Origin: C7867-002 sp964646515
Lineage (GTDB): Bacteria > Patescibacteriota > Minisyncoccia > Phycocordibacterales > PALSA-1337
DNA: 23,239 bases
Reading direction: 5' to 3'
Assembly (NCBI GenBank): GCA_964646515.1
Contig: CAZYES010000011.1
Coordinates: 1-23,239 of the forward strand
How positions within the stretch are numbered: the first letter of the stretch is position 1; each line of letters starts with the position of its first letter. Made by a program: the position numbers and the translations under genes. A model generated the notes under the pieces. That model did no database searches, was not told where the DNA came from, and saw only the letters and a program-made list of their open reading frames with translations. Of the stretch, positions 13,916-21,664 are shown one piece after another.

Positions 13916-14794
13916 ATGAACATGCAGATCAAGGAAATTTCAAAGAAAGAATACCCTATACAATTGCAAGAGATAAGCAGACTACCGCAAACTATGTATA
14001 TAGCAGGAACGATACCTGATGAAAATTACAAGTTCCTATGCGTCATCGGCTCTAGAAAACATACTTCCTATGGAAGAAATGCCTGCAGACAGATAATAAA
14101 AGGCCTGAAAGGATACCCGATCGCTATAATATCCGGCCTGGCTATCGGTATCGACTCCCTAGCTCACGAGACCGCCTTGGATGTGGGCTTGAAAACAATT
14201 GCATTTCCCGGATCTGGGCTTTCTCACGAAGCTCTCTATCCACATACCCGCCGAGATCTTGCCCATAGAATAGTCAAGGCTGGAGGAGCATTAATCTCCC
14301 CTTTTGGACTCGATCAAACGGCCACTGCTTGGACATTCCCGGTACGCAACAGATTGATGGCGGGAATTTCCCATGCTGTTTTGATCATCGAAGGTGGTCA
14401 TGGTTCTGGCACATTGTTGACGGCCGGCAATGCCACCGAATTTGGCCGTGACATTTTGGCCGTACCGGGATCAATATTTTCAGAACTATCTTATGGCCCA
14501 CACGTGCTCATTCGCGACGGCGCAGCCATTATCACCTCTTCGGAAGACGTCCTCCGAGCCCTGGGTTTCAATATCGAACCAAAAGAAAATCATCGATTCC
14601 TGAATCTCGCAGAATTATCATTATCGCCCGAAGAAAAAAGAATAATTGCGCAATTACAATTTTCACCATCTGTCGCCACAGATCTTATCGAACAAACTTC
14701 ATTACCGGTATCGATGTTCAATGTCTGTATGTCACACTTGGAATTATTGGGTGCCATAGTCGAGGAACAAGGAATATATCGTCTGAACCAATAG
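13916..14794 (+). CDS. dprA: DNA-processing protein DprA (Smf)
   Basis: The 292-residue protein protects incoming single-stranded DNA and loads RecA during natural transformation. The Rossmann-like core shows VIGSRKHTSYGR (43-54), SGLAIGIDSLAHE (73-85), FPVRNRLMAGIS (141-152) and EGGHGSGTLLTA (159-170), all DprA signature regions. Residues ~220-292 form the C-terminal winged helix. The N-terminal SAM-like domain is short, as in reduced genomes. No Shine-Dalgarno precedes ATG 13916; an alternative start is the ATG two codons downstream. It is followed 100 bases later by topA, a common dprA-topA order. Presence of DprA fits a DNA-uptake lifestyle, although no other competence gene is in the window. 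Confidence 0.95.
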   Translation: MNMQIKEISKKEYPIQLQEISRLPQTMYIAGTIPDENYKFLCVIGSRKHTSYGRNACRQIIKGLKGYPIAIISGLAIGIDSLAHETALDVGLKTIAFPGSGLSHEALYPHTRRDLAHRIVKAGGALISPFGLDQTATAWTFPVRNRLMAGISHAVLIIEGGHGSGTLLTAGNATEFGRDILAVPGSIFSELSYGPHVLIRDGAAIITSSEDVLRALGFNIEPKENHRFLNLAELSLSPEEKRIIAQLQFSPSVATDLIEQTSLPVSMFNVCMSHLELLGAIVEEQGIYRLNQ

Positions 14795-14859
14795 ATCATA
14801 TCCTACTCACATAGACACGAGAGCAATCAATACTGATTTTTCTGATAACCCGCTAAATT

Positions 14860-14886
14860 TTGACTTTTCAAAGTCTCATGTAATAC
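14860..14886 (+). promoter_or_regulatory. topA promoter, predicted leaderless
   Basis: TTGACT (14860-14865), a 15-base spacer and TAATAC (14881-14886) lie seven bases before the topA ATG. The spacer is short; AATACT as -10 would give 16. There is no Shine-Dalgarno. Confidence 0.45.
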
Positions 14887-14893
14887 TTACGCA

Positions 14894-17266
14894 ATGAAAC
14901 TCCTTGTCGTCGAATCGCCGTCAAAAGCAAAAACCATATCAAAATATCTGGGGAATGATTTCATTGTGCGCGCTTCTGTCGGGCACGTGCGCGATTTGCC
15001 AAAATCCAACAAGAAAGCTTTGGACATCGAAAATGGCTTTATCCCCCATTATGAAATAGTGGCAAAAAAAGAGCCAATCATTTCCGATATAGTCAACGAA
15101 GCAAAAAAAGCCGACCAAGTCATCCTTGCTACCGACCCCGATCGTGAAGGAGAAGCTATCGCTTGGCATATCGCTCAAGTTTTGGAAGAACGCCTAGGTA
15201 AAAATATAAACAAAAAATTCGAACGCGTGACCTACCAGGAAGTAACCAAAGAGGCCATCCTTGAAGCTTTGGAAAATCCACGCGCCATTGATCAACACCT
15301 ACGCGAAGCACAAGAGGCTCGTCGTGTGTTAGATCGCATCGTTGGTTATGATCTGTCTGGTCTCGTATGGAAAAAAGTCCGCTATGGTCTATCCGCTGGT
15401 CGTGTACAATCTCCAGCACTTCGAATAATCATGGAGCGCGAACGAGAGATTCGATCTTTCAAATCAGAGACTTATTGGATCATTAATGGTCAGTGGAAAA
15501 CTGCAGTTGGCGATATCCTAGAATCAACATGCTCAAAAGAGCCCCGCGACAAGAGAGAGGTTGATTTGATCGTCGAGACTGCCAAAAAATCACCTTGGCA
15601 TATTCTCGATATAGAGGAGTCCGAACAAAAAAGATCACCACGAGCACCATTCATCACCTCAACTCTCCAACAAGCCGCCAGTTCGCGACTTGGTTTTTCT
15701 CCATCTAGGACAATGAGTATTGCCCAAAAATTGTATGAATCGGGATATATTACCTACATGCGTACAGATTCGACCAATCTCGGCAATCAAGCTATCGCTC
15801 AAATCACTTCCACAATTGAGAAAAAATACGGCAAAGATTATATATCGATAAGGAAATTCACGACCAAAAGTAAAAATGCCGAGGAAGCGCACGAAGCGAT
15901 CAGGCCCTCGCACTTTGGCAAAGAAACAGCCGGACATACGGACGAACAAAAAAAGTTATACCGTTTGATTTGGCAGAGGACGGTGGCATCGCAAATGGCC
16001 GACGCCAGACTTGCTAAAACCAAGATCATTGTAAACATCACGAGTCCAAATAGCGGTGAACCAGACAAAGATGCGCCCGAGATGCCAAACTTCGAATCGA
16101 CCGGCTTCCGAAAACTATTCGATGGTTGGCTCAAAGTCGATCCAGAGTCAGGTGGAGAAGAAGTCAATTTGCCAAAATGCGCCAAGGGAGAAAAATTAAA
16201 CCTTATTTCAATAGAGCCTACAGAAAAGCAAACCCAGCCACCACCGAGATATACAGAAGCGGGATTGATCAAAGAACTAGAGAAGCGCGACATTGGTCGT
16301 CCTTCTACCTACGCTTCTATTTGCAAGACGATCGTTGATCGTGGTTATGTGGAAAAAGTAGGCAAAACTCTAAAACCAACGGACACTGGCGACGTCGTTT
16401 CCTCATTTCTGGAAGAAAACTTCCCCACCTACATCAGCGACTCATTTACTGCCGAAATGGAAAATGAACTTGACGAGATCGCCAATGGTTCTCGTACATA
16501 TATAAAAACCTTGAGTGATTTTTATAAACCATTCCGCAAGGACGTAAAATCAAAAGAAAAAACTGCAAAAATTACTAACCTCGGCGTCGCTGATGCCAAG
16601 TTCAAGTGTCCCAAATGCGCCAGTCCCATGGATATCAAACTCGGCAAAAACGGAAAATTCCTCTCATGTTCAAAATATCCAAACTGTGAAGGTGCCCTGA
16701 CAATGGATGGCACAGAATTCAAAAGTGATACACCCATAGGTAATGATCCCGTAACAGGATTACCGATATTTGTCCTGAATGGAAGATTTGGACCTTATGT
16801 GCAACTTGGTGCTCGTTTACCAAAAAGAAAGAAAGCTTCAAAAAGCACCAAAAAGACAACCAAGGTCGTCAAATCGTCAAAAAAATCTGAATCAGCTGAC
16901 GCGCCATCAGAAGACCTTACTTCCAAAACAGACGGGTCTATTATCAAGCAAGAAGATATGACAACTACCACAACGCCGGTCAAACCAAAAATGGCTTCCA
17001 TTCCAAAAAATGTAGATCCTTCCAAGATAACTGTTACCGATGCTCTCAAATACTTGAGCCTGCCGAAAGTTCTCGGCCTTCACCCAACAACAGGCAATGA
17101 AATCATAGCTTCTAATGGCCGGTTTGGTCCGTATGTCAAAAATGACAAGGAATTCAGATCCATCAAGGCGCCAGATGACGTCTACACGATCACTCTAGAG
17201 CGTGCGCTAGCATTACTAGCCCAAGAGAAAAAACCTAGAGGATTCGCAAAGAAAAAGAAAGCTTGA
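14894..17266 (+). CDS. topA: DNA topoisomerase I
   Basis: The 790-residue type IA topoisomerase relaxes negative supercoils. The Toprim domain opens with VVESPSKAKTISKYLG (E7) and has DPDREGE at 81-87. GLSAGRVQSPALR lies near 165-177, and the active tyrosine is Y288 in YITYMRTDS. One four-cysteine zinc ribbon (about 569-604, KCPKC then SCSKYPNC) follows the core. Two Toprim C-terminal repeats, each with GRFGPYV, flank a Lys/Ser/Thr-rich linker (~640-710). The tail ends FAKKKKA, a basic DNA-binding end. The domain order is normal for bacterial TopA, with fewer zinc ribbons than E. coli. It follows dprA and is convergent with parB. Confidence 0.97.
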   Translation: MKLLVVESPSKAKTISKYLGNDFIVRASVGHVRDLPKSNKKALDIENGFIPHYEIVAKKEPIISDIVNEAKKADQVILATDPDREGEAIAWHIAQVLEERLGKNINKKFERVTYQEVTKEAILEALENPRAIDQHLREAQEARRVLDRIVGYDLSGLVWKKVRYGLSAGRVQSPALRIIMEREREIRSFKSETYWIINGQWKTAVGDILESTCSKEPRDKREVDLIVETAKKSPWHILDIEESEQKRSPRAPFITSTLQQAASSRLGFSPSRTMSIAQKLYESGYITYMRTDSTNLGNQAIAQITSTIEKKYGKDYISIRKFTTKSKNAEEAHEAIRPSHFGKETAGHTDEQKKLYRLIWQRTVASQMADARLAKTKIIVNITSPNSGEPDKDAPEMPNFESTGFRKLFDGWLKVDPESGGEEVNLPKCAKGEKLNLISIEPTEKQTQPPPRYTEAGLIKELEKRDIGRPSTYASICKTIVDRGYVEKVGKTLKPTDTGDVVSSFLEENFPTYISDSFTAEMENELDEIANGSRTYIKTLSDFYKPFRKDVKSKEKTAKITNLGVADAKFKCPKCASPMDIKLGKNGKFLSCSKYPNCEGALTMDGTEFKSDTPIGNDPVTGLPIFVLNGRFGPYVQLGARLPKRKKASKSTKKTTKVVKSSKKSESADAPSEDLTSKTDGSIIKQEDMTTTTTPVKPKMASIPKNVDPSKITVTDALKYLSLPKVLGLHPTTGNEIIASNGRFGPYVKNDKEFRSIKAPDDVYTITLERALALLAQEKKPRGFAKKKKA

Positions 17267-17309
17267 GTTCAAGCCATATGATTTAAGACGTGACTGGAAA
17301 CCCCTACCC

Positions 17310-18314
17310 TCAAATAGAAAAATCCTTCAAAGAATATAGATCTTCGTTCTCTTCTTTTTGTATATCTTGTGGCGCCCTGTCATCTTCAGGCATCCGGCTT
17401 GATTCTGAAATCGTGTCTGTCTTTTCGGTCTCTATGGTTGTATCAATGATCGGTCTTGTAACGATTTGACTTTTGGTCTCTTTGCTTTTGTTTTGCAATC
17501 TCTCCAAAAGCCCCCTCAGATCTTCGGCATTGAAGAAATCTATAGTGACTCGGCCTCCTTCTTTATTTTTTTCTATCCTAACTCTTGTGCCCAAAGACTC
17601 GGTGAAAGTCTTCTCCATTTCAATAATTGCTGGATCCAAATATTTGCCTTTATTACGAATCTTCTCTGTCGCCACGCGTCTAGAAAGCGACTCGGCTTCA
17701 CGCACAGTCAGCTTCTTCATCATTATCTCTTTGAACAAAACTGCCTGTTCTTCTGGTCTGTCTACGAGCATGAGAAGCGGTCTCGTATGTCCTTCGGAAA
17801 TTTTACCTTCTTCCAAGGCGCTGATCATTTCATCCGGCAAAGACAAAATGCGCATGGAATTGGAAACATACTCACGGCTTTTGCCGATTTTGTCGGCAAT
17901 CTGCGCCTGTTTGAGCTTGAACTCCTTGGCCAACCGTTCGAAAGAACGCGCCCTGTCAACCGGATTTAGATCTTCGCGCTGTAAATTCTCGATAATAGCC
18001 ATCTCTAATTTCAACTGCGCATCTTCTTCACCATTCCTAATAAGCGCCGGTACAGAAGACAATCCCGCCAATTTGGAAGCACGCAGACGACGTTCGCCCG
18101 AAATGAGCTCATATTCTACTTTCATCCCAGCACCCTCTTGGACGACTTCTTTTCTGGTGACCACTAATGGTTGCAAAACTCCATACATCCGGATGGATTC
18201 TGCCAAATCTTTGAGTCTGGCCTCGTCAAATTCACGACGTGGTTGATATGGATTGGGATGAATTTTATCAACTTCTATCCAAAAGATAGCGTCGTTCATG
18301 TAAGGAGTATTCAT
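17310..18314 (-). CDS. parB: ParB/Spo0J-like chromosome partitioning protein
   Basis: The 334-residue protein has the ParB N-terminal CTPase domain, with IHPNPYQPRREFDEARLKDL at residues 18-37, SGERRLRAS near 71-79 and ENLQREDLNPVDRA near 108-121. A central helix-turn-helix region (~130-200) would bind parS. A less conserved C-terminal part carries an acidic tail. ParB spreads from parS to organise and segregate the origin region with the ATPase ParA. ParA is not adjacent, and no parS palindrome was noticed in the window. It is convergent with topA. An extended -10 (TGATAGAAT) ends six bases before ATG 18314 and there is no Shine-Dalgarno, so the mRNA is probably leaderless. The size is typical. 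Confidence 0.93.
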   Translation of the reverse strand: MNTPYMNDAIFWIEVDKIHPNPYQPRREFDEARLKDLAESIRMYGVLQPLVVTRKEVVQEGAGMKVEYELISGERRLRASKLAGLSSVPALIRNGEEDAQLKLEMAIIENLQREDLNPVDRARSFERLAKEFKLKQAQIADKIGKSREYVSNSMRILSLPDEMISALEEGKISEGHTRPLLMLVDRPEEQAVLFKEIMMKKLTVREAESLSRRVATEKIRNKGKYLDPAIIEMEKTFTESLGTRVRIEKNKEGGRVTIDFFNAEDLRGLLERLQNKSKETKSQIVTRPIIDTTIETEKTDTISESSRMPEDDRAPQDIQKEENEDLYSLKDFSI

Positions 18315-18320
18315 GTCACA

Positions 18321-18350
18321 ATTCTATCAGATTTCTGTACATATGAGCAA
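18321..18350 (-). promoter_or_regulatory. parB promoter, predicted leaderless
   Basis: On the minus strand: TTGCTC (18345-18350), an 18-base spacer that ends in TGA, then TAGAAT (18321-18326), followed by six bases and ATG 18314. Confidence 0.5.
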
Positions 18351-18403
18351 CGCTAAGGTAAGCACCTGAATAGGGCTCTCCTTTATCCGACAAAAAACAT
18401 CAT

Positions 18404-18431
18404 TTGATTTTCAATAGATTTCTTGTAAACT
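18404..18431 (+). promoter_or_regulatory. promoter of tRNA-Leu (and possibly miaA)
   Basis: TTGATT (18404-18409), a 16-base spacer and TAAACT (18426-18431) lie nine bases upstream of the tRNA-Leu 5' end. Confidence 0.45.
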
Positions 18432-18440
18432 GTTCATAAT

Positions 18441-18522
18441 GCCGGGATGGCGGAATTGGTAGACGCACACGACTCAAAATCGTGCGGAGCAATCCATGGG
18501 AGTTCGATTCTCCCTCCCGGCA
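18441..18522 (+). tRNA. tRNA-Leu (anticodon CAA)
   Basis: A class II tRNA of 82 bases: acceptor GCCGGGA/TCCCGGC, D arm with GGTAGACGC, anticodon stem CACGA/TCGTG around CTCAAAA (anticodon CAA at 18475-18477), a variable arm, and T arm with GTTCGATTC. The discriminator is A; CCA is not encoded. It reads UUG codons. A36-A37-A38 makes it a MiaA substrate. Confidence 0.96.
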
Positions 18523-18609
18523 CATTTTGCCTCTAGACAAAACGATTGCCTCTTGGTAATAAATACCTAGTTATGACTGGCAGGAATGTCCAGTTCATAG
18601 CATAAACAC

Positions 18610-19503
18610 ATGATAAAAATTCTTGTTATTCTCGGTCCAACAGCTACTGGTAAGAGCGACTTGGCCGTTCATTTGGCGCGAAAATTCAAAGGCGAAATAA
18701 TTTCTGCGGACTCTCGCCAAGTCTATAGAGGCCTGAACCTAGGTACTGGCAAAATTACAAAAAAAGAAATGCATGGCATCAAGCATCATCTCATTGACAT
18801 TGAAAGCCCTAAAAAAAGATTCGATGTCGCAAAATTCGTAGAGCTCGGTAAAAAAGCGATCACGGAGATCTTTAATGAAGGAAAACTGCCAATAATCTGT
18901 GGGGGTACTGGATTTTATATCCAAGCCCTTGTCGATGATATTCATTTGTCAGATGTTAGACCGAACCACAAATTGCGTGCTAAGTTATCAAAAAAGGATC
19001 CTAAAGAATTGTTAGAAATATTAAAGAGTCTAGACCCCATACGATTCGTAAAAATCGACAAGCGAAACATGCGTCGCGTCATAAGAGCGATCGAAATCGC
19101 AACCATGGGAACAAAAGACAAACCTGAAAAAAATGATTGCCCCCAGTCAAGTTACGAGCCTATTTTTATTGGCTTAAATATGAGTCCAAAAGAATTAAGA
19201 GAAAGAATAGATATAAGATTGATAAAGCGCATAAAGACAGGAATGATAACCGAAGCAAAGAACCTACATGCAAATGGACTTTCGTGGAAAAGAATGATGG
19301 AACTTGGGCTCGAATATCGACATCTGGCAAAACACTTGCAAGGACTAGAGACAAAAGAGGAAATGAAAGAGAAATTGGGTATCGAGATCTGGCACTATGC
19401 CAAAAGACAGATGACCTGGTTCAAAAGAGATAGACGTATCAAATGGTTCAAACCAACCGATCGTCAGAAAATCGAGAAAACTATTGCTCCCTTTATTAAA
19501 TAG
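18610..19503 (+). CDS. miaA: tRNA dimethylallyltransferase
   Basis: The 297-residue enzyme adds dimethylallyl to N6 of A37 in tRNAs that read UNN codons. Walker A GPTATGKS lies at 9-16, DSRQVYRGLNLGTGK at 35-49 and ICGGTGFYIQAL near 96-107. The C-terminal tRNA-binding helices contain GLEYRHLAKHL and the conserved KRQMTWFKRD near 265-274. The length is normal. It sits between tRNA-Leu(CAA) and tRNA-Trp(CCA), both of which have the A36-A37-A38 it recognises, and all three point the same way. No Shine-Dalgarno is seen. A hairpin (ACTGG/CCAGT, within 18574-18599) precedes the start, and TAGCAT six bases before ATG could be a leaderless -10. Confidence 0.96.
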   Translation: MIKILVILGPTATGKSDLAVHLARKFKGEIISADSRQVYRGLNLGTGKITKKEMHGIKHHLIDIESPKKRFDVAKFVELGKKAITEIFNEGKLPIICGGTGFYIQALVDDIHLSDVRPNHKLRAKLSKKDPKELLEILKSLDPIRFVKIDKRNMRRVIRAIEIATMGTKDKPEKNDCPQSSYEPIFIGLNMSPKELRERIDIRLIKRIKTGMITEAKNLHANGLSWKRMMELGLEYRHLAKHLQGLETKEEMKEKLGIEIWHYAKRQMTWFKRDRRIKWFKPTDRQKIEKTIAPFIK

Positions 19504-19569
19504 AAAATCGCTGGTTTTGAACATACAACACAATTAGCAATACCGTCAAGTGAGATATAGATACCATTC

Positions 19570-19578
19570 TGTTATAAT
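19570..19578 (+). promoter_or_regulatory. extended -10 promoter of tRNA-Trp
   Basis: TGTTATAAT contains a consensus TATAAT (19573-19578) with the TGn extension, 15 bases before the mature tRNA 5' end. No good -35 is visible, as is usual for extended -10 promoters. Confidence 0.65.
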
Positions 19579-19593
19579 TTAGTTTCGAGTTGA

Positions 19594-19664
19594 GGGCGAT
19601 TAGTTAAGTGGTATAACTGCGGTCTCCAAAACCGCTGTCGGGGGTTCGATTCCCTCATCGCCCG
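19594..19664 (+). tRNA. tRNA-Trp (anticodon CCA)
   Basis: The acceptor GGGCGAT pairs with ATCGCCC, the anticodon stem GCGGT/ACCGC encloses CTCCAAA (anticodon CCA), and the T arm is GGGGG-TTCGATT-CCCTC. The discriminator is G, as expected for tRNA-Trp; CCA is not encoded. A36-A37-A38 makes it a MiaA substrate. Confidence 0.95.
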
Positions 19665-19853
19665 CAGATGATCTGTACTTCGGGGTTTGCTACGCAGACC
19701 TCAGGACCTTCGGCCCTCGGCCCTCGTTTATCGAGGTTGTTTGTTGTACAACAAACGGTACTAAATATAGCGACGAAGGCACCGAGCGAACGATAAGGGC
19801 GATAACGAGACGCCTGTGCGTCTCGTGTGTGGGAATCGAAAAGTCTGAAACGA
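19665..19853. repeat. hairpin-rich spacer between tRNA-Trp and rpmG
   Basis: No gene is supported here. The 189 bases hold three perfect inverted repeats: CCTCG-TTTAT-CGAGG (19722-19736), an 18-base palindrome GTTTGTTGTACAACAAAC (19739-19756), and CGAGACGC-CTGT-GCGTCTCG (19806-19825). A short direct repeat, GGCCCTC twice, lies at about 19712-19725. The last hairpin could help end the convergent transcripts but lacks a T tract. Confidence 0.6.
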
Positions 19854-20009
19854 TCACTTCTTGGCCTCTTTGAAAGCAACATGCTTGCGCAATTTGGCGC
19901 TGTATTTTTTGAATTCCAGTTTCTTTTCCACGGTTTTTTTGTTCTTGCGCGTCCAATAAACTTCGCCAGTTGATTTATTCTTCAGTTGTATAAGTTTTTC
20001 TTGCGACAT
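19854..20009 (-). CDS. rpmG: 50S ribosomal protein L33
   Basis: This 51-residue, strongly basic protein is missed by a long-ORF screen. It reads from ATG 20009 to TGA 19854 and has the L33 pattern STGEVYWTRKNKKTVEKKLE, then FKKYSAKLRKHVAFKEAKK. L33 is a small large-subunit protein near the E site. The four zinc-binding cysteines of C+ paralogues are absent, so this is the zinc-free (C-) form. It stands alone, convergent with tRNA-Trp. TGA as its stop argues against a recoded UGA in this genome. Confidence 0.92.
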   Translation of the reverse strand: MSQEKLIQLKNKSTGEVYWTRKNKKTVEKKLEFKKYSAKLRKHVAFKEAKK

Positions 20010-20061
20010 GGTATTAGATCATGTAATTGCCAATATAACCTAATTGACAAAATAATGCAAT

Positions 20062-20091
20062 AAAAAAGCCATGCATTTATGGTACATGGCT
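20062..20091 (-). terminator. intrinsic terminator after the second exported-protein gene
   Basis: On the minus strand AGCCATG (20085-20091) and CATGGCT (20067-20073) form a stem, followed by six T and ATT. It lies 14 bases after the stop of the gene at 20106. Confidence 0.85.
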
Positions 20092-20105
20092 GATAAAGAG
20101 ATGCG

Positions 20106-21164
20106 CTAGAGACGACCGAAATATATCGAAAATGCTTTTGACTGGTTGGTTAAACAACACGGCAAAGCAGTTACGATTGCCCTGTCTATAATATCTTTGG
20201 TTATGATTTCTACCCCAGACCCATAGTCTTTTATAGTCGCGGGCACAACAACTCCGTCTTTATCTCTTATCTCTATTGAGGTCCCAGGAAGTCCAGTAAT
20301 CCAAGTGTATAGAAAAGAATTATCTATATCTTGTATCGCAAAGACTTTGGCTGGGATAATCTCTCCATCACGAATAACTGTAGAATCGAATCTCTGACCA
20401 GGAAAATTGGCATAGCTTAAATCTCCAAATCTTACCTCCACAATATTGCCAGCCAGACGTAAGTTAACAGTGAGATTGGTATAAGGTAGCACATCATGAA
20501 ATGGTACCAACAGACCTCGCGATAAGATAAGACCATCGAAAGTAGCGATCTGATATTCCGCTGAAGTTGAGCCATCTAGAACGTAGACCAGAAATCCTTG
20601 TCTGACCGGATCATATGAAGTGGCCCAGTTATCGGTGCCAGTCATGATCAGTTGGATTGATTCGCGATCTGTAATTTTGACCGGTATGAAAACCGGCGGA
20701 AATTTAGGGACTACTGTTACAATGATGAGATCATCCGCCGTCAGTAGACGAGAAGAGAAAGAGCCCGTCCCGGAGACTTCCCCATCTACGTCACGACTGA
20801 CCAGGTTCATGATAAAATTTTGGTAACCATTATCTGATACTGGCAAACCAAAAAGCGGTTTTGGCAATGGTATGACGATATCGTTGATACTTAGATTTGT
20901 TATGCGTAATGATGTGTCCATAACAAAGTGCATCCGGACATTTATCCATGAATTATTCACGAGTTGCCGGGCTGAGATTGCGCCTTCATAATAAACAGTG
21001 CGATAAGTTAAAAATGCCCGCGCCAGAGCCTCAGCATCTTTATATTTATTTTCTCCAGAAAAAATATGTGTTGGTTTTAGTAAACCTATAAACACTACGG
21101 CATACACAAAGAACCATTTCAATATCTTTCTCGAGATAAGTCCGATTTCTATTGATCTTTTCAT
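20106..21164 (-). CDS. exported protein of unknown function (352 aa)
   Basis: The protein starts with a basic N-terminus and a hydrophobic signal segment (residues ~14-31, LKWFFVYAVVFIGLL), so it is exported or anchored. The rest is rich in beta-prone sequence (for example LIIVTVVPKFPPVFIPVKIT near 147-166) with two adjacent cysteines near the C-terminus (LPCCLTNQ). No catalytic motif or named family is recognised. A Shine-Dalgarno (AAAGG) overlaps the stop of the preceding membrane-protein gene, five bases upstream, so the two are co-transcribed and coupled. A terminator follows the gene. It may be a distant relative of the exported protein at 21665: QGFLVYVLDGSTSAEYQIAT here resembles NGILVVRFNDGTLATYKLDD there, but the match is short. 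Confidence 0.7.
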   Translation of the reverse strand: MKRSIEIGLISRKILKWFFVYAVVFIGLLKPTHIFSGENKYKDAEALARAFLTYRTVYYEGAISARQLVNNSWINVRMHFVMDTSLRITNLSINDIVIPLPKPLFGLPVSDNGYQNFIMNLVSRDVDGEVSGTGSFSSRLLTADDLIIVTVVPKFPPVFIPVKITDRESIQLIMTGTDNWATSYDPVRQGFLVYVLDGSTSAEYQIATFDGLILSRGLLVPFHDVLPYTNLTVNLRLAGNIVEVRFGDLSYANFPGQRFDSTVIRDGEIIPAKVFAIQDIDNSFLYTWITGLPGTSIEIRDKDGVVVPATIKDYGSGVEIITKDIIDRAIVTALPCCLTNQSKAFSIYFGRL

Positions 21165-21169
21165 GCATT

Positions 21170-21463
21170 TTACCTTTCATTGCTGTTTTTGCTTGTAGAT
21201 ATACCAATCGCGATTATACGCAAACCGGTGTATCCAAAATTGTTCAATGCTCTTTCGGTCTCTAAAGCAATCCTATGAGATGATGAATTTTCAATGTACT
21301 GTAGAACAATTTCGTCACTATGGACAAGAGGCCGTCTGATAATCTCAGTATTCCCTTTCATTGGCTTGTGAGATACGGTCAAGTGGTATGACAAGACCAA
21401 TAAAACACAAGCCACGAGAAGACAAATGTTTATTTTCCAAGACCTTATACTTATAAGTTTCAT
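21170..21463 (-). CDS. small single-pass membrane protein
   Basis: From ATG 21463 the product has 97 residues: a basic start (MKLISIRSWK), one membrane helix (~11-28, INICLLVACVLLVLSYHL) and a soluble extracytoplasmic tail. Starts at ATG 21487 or TTG 21538 would add 8 or 25 residues, the latter including a second hydrophobic stretch. I favour 21463 because a TATAAA box overlaps the 21487 region, but the choice is uncertain. It immediately precedes the exported protein gene (five-base gap). The same small-membrane-protein-then-exported-protein order appears at 22719/21665. Function unknown. Confidence 0.6.
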   Translation of the reverse strand: MKLISIRSWKINICLLVACVLLVLSYHLTVSHKPMKGNTEIIRRPLVHSDEIVLQYIENSSSHRIALETERALNNFGYTGLRIIAIGISTSKNSNER

Positions 21464-21552
21464 AATGCCATTATTGTTTTTATACATCTGACTAAAGAAT
21501 ACCAAAGCGAGATAAAATCCTGATAAAAAAAGGATCAAATTTTAATAAAAAA

Positions 21553-21582
21553 ATACTAAAATCTTTTGTTCAGACATCTCAA
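21553..21582 (-). promoter_or_regulatory. promoter of the second exported-protein cassette
   Basis: On the minus strand TTGAGA (21577-21582), an 18-base spacer and TAGTAT (21553-21558), just past the terminator of the preceding cassette. A second candidate box, TATAAA, lies at 21479-21484. Confidence 0.45.
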
Positions 21583-21604
21583 ATAGGTCTTATGGCCACC
21601 CAAT

Positions 21605-21639
21605 AAAAAAGACCGCCATGCGTCGAGCGCAAAGCGGTC
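21605..21639 (-). terminator. intrinsic terminator between the two exported-protein cassettes
   Basis: On the minus strand GACCGC (21634-21639) pairs with GCGGTC (21611-21616), with an inner TGCG/CGCA pairing, followed by TTTTTTATTG. It lies 26 bases after the stop of the gene at 21665. Confidence 0.88.
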
Positions 21640-21664
21640 CCTGTATTACATATGGTCTATTGGT

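Noticed and set aside
17310..18314. parS sites near parB
   Set aside because: I noticed no 16-base parS-like palindrome (TGTTTCACGTGAAACA type) in the window; a computed search could still find a diverged one.
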